Assembly: GCA_964451365.1 (NCBI GenBank)
Contig: CAYVIB010000002.1
Location: 62,001 to 126,000 of the forward strand
Direction of reading: 5' to 3'
Origin: CAYVIB01 sp964451365
GTDB lineage: Bacteria > Pseudomonadota > Gammaproteobacteria > Pseudomonadales > Cellvibrionaceae
DNA length: 64,000 nt
In this document: positions 61,044 to 64,000 of the stretch, piece by piece
How the letters are laid out: each line of letters opens with the position of its first letter
Position numbering within the stretch: position 1 is the stretch's first letter
Position numbers and translations under genes: made by a program
The notes under the pieces: generated by a model
Database searches by the model: none
What the model was told of the DNA's origin: nothing
What the model saw: only the letters and a program-made list of their open reading frames with translations

Positions 61044-62288
61044 TCAACCATCGTAACGCAGGGCTTCCGCCGGTTCGATGCGCGCCGCCCGAATTGCCGG
61101 GTAAATTGTCGCCAGCACGGAAACCAAAACAGCGAAACCACAAACGGTTACGGTATCCTGCCATTTCCACAGCGATGGCAGCGAGGTAACAAAGTAAACG
61201 GACGGATCAAAAATCTGCAGCCCGAAAAGTCGTTCGAATACCGCCATCATCGGCGAGAGAAAATTTGCGGTAATCACCCCGAACACAACACCAAAAAGAA
61301 TTCCCGTAATACCTGTCGCAATTCCCTGCACCATAAAAATTTTCACCACGCCGCCGCGCGTCAGGCCCAGGGTACGCAGCACGGCAATATCATTTTTCTT
61401 TTCTGCAACCATCAACACCAGGCTGGTGACAATATTGAAAGCCGCAACGGCAATAATGATACCGAGCATGATGCCCACGACAGTTTTTTCCATTTTCACC
61501 GCCTGGAACAAACTGCCCTGGGTTTCGCTCCAGTTTTTTGCCTCGTAGCCTTCGCCCAGTTGCGCGGCAATATTTTCCACGCCCGTCGGCGCGCGATAAA
61601 TATCGTCGAATTTCAAGTGCAGGCCATCCACCGCCTCCCCGCGACGAAACAGGGTCATGGCATCCCCGATATGAATCAGTGCCAGGGTCTGGTCCACCTG
61701 GGCACCGGCTTCAAACACACCGACGACCGTAAACCGTTTGCTGCGCGGAAAAACACCGGCGGGCGTAATGGATACCTGGGGGATCAGGACGGTGACTTTA
61801 TCCCCTCGAGTAATATGCAGGTGCTGGGCGATGATCGAACCTAAAATAATGCCGTATTCACCCGGTGCCAAATCCTCCAGATCCCCCAACAGCATATTTT
61901 CGTCCACCGCCGACACCTGCTCCTCGGCATCCGGCAACACGCCCTGGATTTCAATGGGCCTGACCGAGTCGTAGAAACTCACCAGCCCCCTGCCCGCCAC
62001 AAAAGGTGCCGTTGCCTGCAGGCCGGGGCTGTCTTCCACTTGTTCGGCAAGTGCCTGCCAGTCCTTCAACGGCGCCTCCGTCGTCAGGAATCCGTGGGGA
62101 ATCACCCGAAGAATGCGCTGCTTGAGCTCATTGTCGAAGCCGTTCATTACCGACAGGACAACAATCAGGGAAAAAACGCCCAAGGCCATGCCCAGCAAGG
62201 CAAAAAGGCTGACGAAGGTAATAAAACCGCTTCGGCGCTTCGAGCGGATGTAACGCAGGCCAATAAACAGGGGGACGGAATTCAGCAT
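61044..62288 (-). CDS. lolC: Lipoprotein-releasing permease LolC
   Basis: 414 residues from ATG 62288, first gene of lolCDE. Same layout as LolE: FIGLRYIRSKRRSGFITFVSL, MNGFDNELKQRIL and a closing PAIRAARIEPAEALRYDG. Recruits LolA for lipoprotein transfer. An upstream extension to 62390 overlaps the PilZ gene start and is not used. Confidence 0.94.
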   Translation of the reverse strand: MLNSVPLFIGLRYIRSKRRSGFITFVSLFALLGMALGVFSLIVVLSVMNGFDNELKQRILRVIPHGFLTTEAPLKDWQALAEQVEDSPGLQATAPFVAGRGLVSFYDSVRPIEIQGVLPDAEEQVSAVDENMLLGDLEDLAPGEYGIILGSIIAQHLHITRGDKVTVLIPQVSITPAGVFPRSKRFTVVGVFEAGAQVDQTLALIHIGDAMTLFRRGEAVDGLHLKFDDIYRAPTGVENIAAQLGEGYEAKNWSETQGSLFQAVKMEKTVVGIMLGIIIAVAAFNIVTSLVLMVAEKKNDIAVLRTLGLTRGGVVKIFMVQGIATGITGILFGVVFGVITANFLSPMMAVFERLFGLQIFDPSVYFVTSLPSLWKWQDTVTVCGFAVLVSVLATIYPAIRAARIEPAEALRYDG

Positions 62289-62382
62289 GGGGGCGATTAA
62301 ACAGGAGAATGGTTTGGGGGACAAGCCTGTCCAGCATGTTCTATTATTTAAAGAAACCAGCGAACCGAAACCAGCACAATAA

Positions 62383-62982
62383 ATGACCAAGAACGCATCA
62401 AGCCAGAAAAACAGCGATAAGCGCGACTTCTTCCGGGTGAGCCAGGATGTCCTTTTCGACTACAGGATCGTGGAGGCGTTTACCGCCGAAAACGATGAGC
62501 CGGACAGTCAGTTCGAGGACAACCAATCCATGTCCCTGCTGGACGAACTACGGCGGCTGGACCGCGACAGCCTGCAGGCCCTGAAGATATTGAGCGAGAA
62601 GAACCGGCTGCTGGGGGATTACCTGAGAAACCTGAGCCAGAAGGTGGACCTGATCGCCCGCCACGTGCTGTTTGGTAAGGAGGAAGGGGCAGACGAGCGA
62701 CCGACCAAGCGGGTGAACCTGAGTGAGGACGGCCTAGCCTTCACCAGCGAACGGGCCATTTATGTGGGAAACTTCCTGGTTTTGAGACTGATTTTTTTAC
62801 CGCACTACCAACCCGTGATAACCTTTGCCCAGGTTGTCCGGTGTGAGCAGAAAGGCGAGAAATACCAGGTTGCCGCCCGCTTCCATCGCCTGGCTGAGAA
62901 AGACCGGCAAACGCTTGCCCGCCAGATACTCAAGGCACAGGTAGACCATAAAAAAGCGTCAAATAATAAAAAACCCCAGTAG
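62383..62982 (+). CDS. PilZ-like domain protein
   Basis: 199 residues. N-terminal KRDFFRVSQDVLFDY gives the R-x3-R-like motif and VNLSEDGLAF the N/D-x-S-x-x-G motif of c-di-GMP-binding PilZ domains, with an inserted helical segment between them. A basic tail ends it. The insertion is unusual, so c-di-GMP binding is inferred. Divergent from lolC. Confidence 0.72.
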   Translation: MTKNASSQKNSDKRDFFRVSQDVLFDYRIVEAFTAENDEPDSQFEDNQSMSLLDELRRLDRDSLQALKILSEKNRLLGDYLRNLSQKVDLIARHVLFGKEEGADERPTKRVNLSEDGLAFTSERAIYVGNFLVLRLIFLPHYQPVITFAQVVRCEQKGEKYQVAARFHRLAEKDRQTLARQILKAQVDHKKASNNKKPQ

Positions 62983-63012
62983 AATTCAGGGGCAATTCCA
63001 GAGGAATGATCG

Positions 63013-63306
63013 ATGAACAAGTCCATTTTGTCAGCCACCGTTGTCGCTGTGGCGCTGCTCGCCGGGACTCCAGTGCTTGCCGAGCAAATCAGGGTGCCCG
63101 TCGGCTCCCAGGGCGGCGAAGCCGAAATGCCGCAGCGCGGCATGAACAAAACCCGGGTGGAAGCGGTTTTCGGTATGCCCGATAGCAAAAACGGTCCTAC
63201 CGGCGATCCCCCTATTTACTACTGGGAATACCCGACGTTTACCGTCTATTTCGAGTCCGATTACGTACTGCACACCGTTTCGAAACAGATTACGGCGTCC
63301 AATTAA
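63013..63306 (+). CDS. Small exported BamE/SmpA-like protein
   Basis: 97 residues. Sec signal peptide ends at PVLA-E. The mature part RGMNKTRVEAVFGMPDSKNGPTGDPPIYYWEYPTFTVYFES resembles the SmpA/OmlA (BamE) fold, but no lipobox is present. GAGGAATGATCG precedes ATG. It may help envelope assembly; role unknown. Confidence 0.6.
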   Translation: MNKSILSATVVAVALLAGTPVLAEQIRVPVGSQGGEAEMPQRGMNKTRVEAVFGMPDSKNGPTGDPPIYYWEYPTFTVYFESDYVLHTVSKQITASN

Positions 63307-63316
63307 ATAAAATCGT

Positions 63317-64000
63317 CTATTTGAATTCTATCGGCGGAAGCTCTTTCTGTTCCGCCGGTTCCTCCTCCACATCATTCTCCACGGTTCCGGAATTGCGGAT
63401 AAAGTCACTTACCGTAAAGCTTGCTTTTTTACGTACCGGCGGTTGAGCCGGTTCCGCCGGCATTCGCGCCTTGAAATGTTCCGCCAGCCCCCGGCATTTT
63501 TGAGCATGGGTTGCCATATTGGGCAGGTCGTCGAAAGCCTCCGCCATTAATTCGTAAGCCTGCGCCATGCCTGCATAGTCCGAATGCTCCCTGTGCAGAT
63601 TCTTCAGGAGCTTGATGACAGACGTGGGATCGCCTTTTTTCATGCACGCCGACGCGAGGTGAAAACGCAGCTCCGGGTTATTTGGCCGATAGCTGGGAGA
63701 CAGCTGAACGATTTGCTTGTAAACGATGTCCAGTTTGTCTTTTTTATTGGACTTCACCAACAGCATCAGATACTGATCGGCAAAACCCTTCAACAGATGG
63801 GCGCTACGCGTCCGGTAAATAAACTCGAAATAACGTTCGAAAAAGGCGGTATCCCGGGAGTAGGCTTTTACGCCCTCATCGAATAGGTCAACGGCTTTAT
63901 CCGGCCTGCCCTCCTTCAGAAACACATTGATCATGGCCAGGGTGCGGGCCTGGGGCGTGCGGTTGAAGACATCCGCATGGTCGCTCTGTCGCGCGACAAA
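63317..64000 (-). CDS. TPR-like protein, 5' end cut by window
   Basis: Open frame to the right edge; a start at 63934 is not needed because the frame continues upstream (VFNRTPQARTLAMINVF). Visible residues form TPR-like helices (GRPDKAVDLFDEGVKAYSR, FHLASACMKKGDPTSVIKLLKNLHREHSDYAGMAQAYELMAEAFDD), then an acidic Glu-rich tail. Convergent with the BamE-like gene. Function unknown. Confidence 0.6.
   Translation of the reverse strand, partial: FVARQSDHADVFNRTPQARTLAMINVFLKEGRPDKAVDLFDEGVKAYSRDTAFFERYFEFIYRTRSAHLLKGFADQYLMLLVKSNKKDKLDIVYKQIVQLSPSYRPNNPELRFHLASACMKKGDPTSVIKLLKNLHREHSDYAGMAQAYELMAEAFDDLPNMATHAQKCRGLAEHFKARMPAEPAQPPVRKKASFTVSDFIRNSGTVENDVEEEPAEQKELPPIEFK

Noticed and set aside
61005..61170. 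55-codon extension of lolD
   Set aside because: Overlaps the end of lolC, no ribosome-binding site; the ATG at 61005 fits the family.

Overview
The window looks like a chromosome segment of a gammaproteobacterium close to the Cellvibrionaceae (Cellvibrio, Saccharophagus, Teredinibacter and relatives). The reasons are a secreted GH11 xylanase joined by a Ser/Gly linker to a CBM60-like module, Ser-rich linkers in other exported proteins, a membrane-bound AraC regulator, and Pseudomonas-like gene orders: gacA-uvrC-pgsA-tRNA, comEC-exbB-exbD-lpxK-kdsB-PTP-murB, and lolCDE. This is inference from gene content, not a database match.

Layout. 1-3.4 kb: polyhydroxybutyrate mobilisation (phaZ, cut by the window edge) and agmatine-to-putrescine conversion (aguA-aguB). 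3.4-6 kb: a possible micro-ORF with a palindrome, a two-way terminator and a large lipoprotein. 6-11.5 kb: the System I cytochrome c maturation operon ccmABCDEFG, read leftward, with no ccmH or ccmI after it. 11.6-13.6 kb: an orphan FliK-like/FlhB-C-like pair. 13.8-17.2 kb: a frameshifted lipoprotein gene, a structured intergenic element with inverted ends, and a transmembrane Ser/Thr kinase. 17.2-22.8 kb: metallophosphoesterase, Bcr/CflA-type transporter, ATP-grasp protein, CPBP protease, a DUF559 gene, a tandemly amplified palindromic repeat and an HPt-ATPase signalling protein. 23.7-31.8 kb: alpha-2-macroglobulin and penicillin-binding protein 1C, a periplasmic defence and cell-wall repair pair. 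31.8-36.6 kb: small envelope proteins, a membrane AraC regulator, a deoxyinosine glycosylase and the xylanase.

36.6-43.7 kb is accessory DNA beside a tRNA-Cys/tRNA-Leu locus. It holds genes broken by frameshifts (one CoiA-like), a three-gene cluster of small proteins plus a GNAT-like protein, an in-frame chimera of Fic, HsdM and HsdR fragments, a DUF6933 protein, a Fic protein whose motif histidine is Gln, a macrodomain protein, and a tandem array whose 174-bp units contain the 5' half of tRNA-Cys and an inverted piece of its 3' half. A 100-N assembly gap lies inside that array. No integrase gene was seen.

44-64 kb is core genome: pgsA, uvrC, gacA; an AlkB-like oxygenase; murB, a low-molecular-weight phosphatase, kdsB, lpxK, exbD, exbB and comEC (envelope synthesis, energised transport and DNA uptake); DUF2062, a membrane-anchored receiver protein and an erythromycin-esterase-like protein; the lipoprotein exporter lolCDE; a PilZ-like protein, a BamE-like small protein and a partial TPR-like gene.

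Three families of palindromic intergenic repeats recur or sit at gene ends. One forms the stop codon of lolE and fills the whole gap to the facing gene. Four likely indels, two of them at homopolymer runs, could be assembly errors or real decay.
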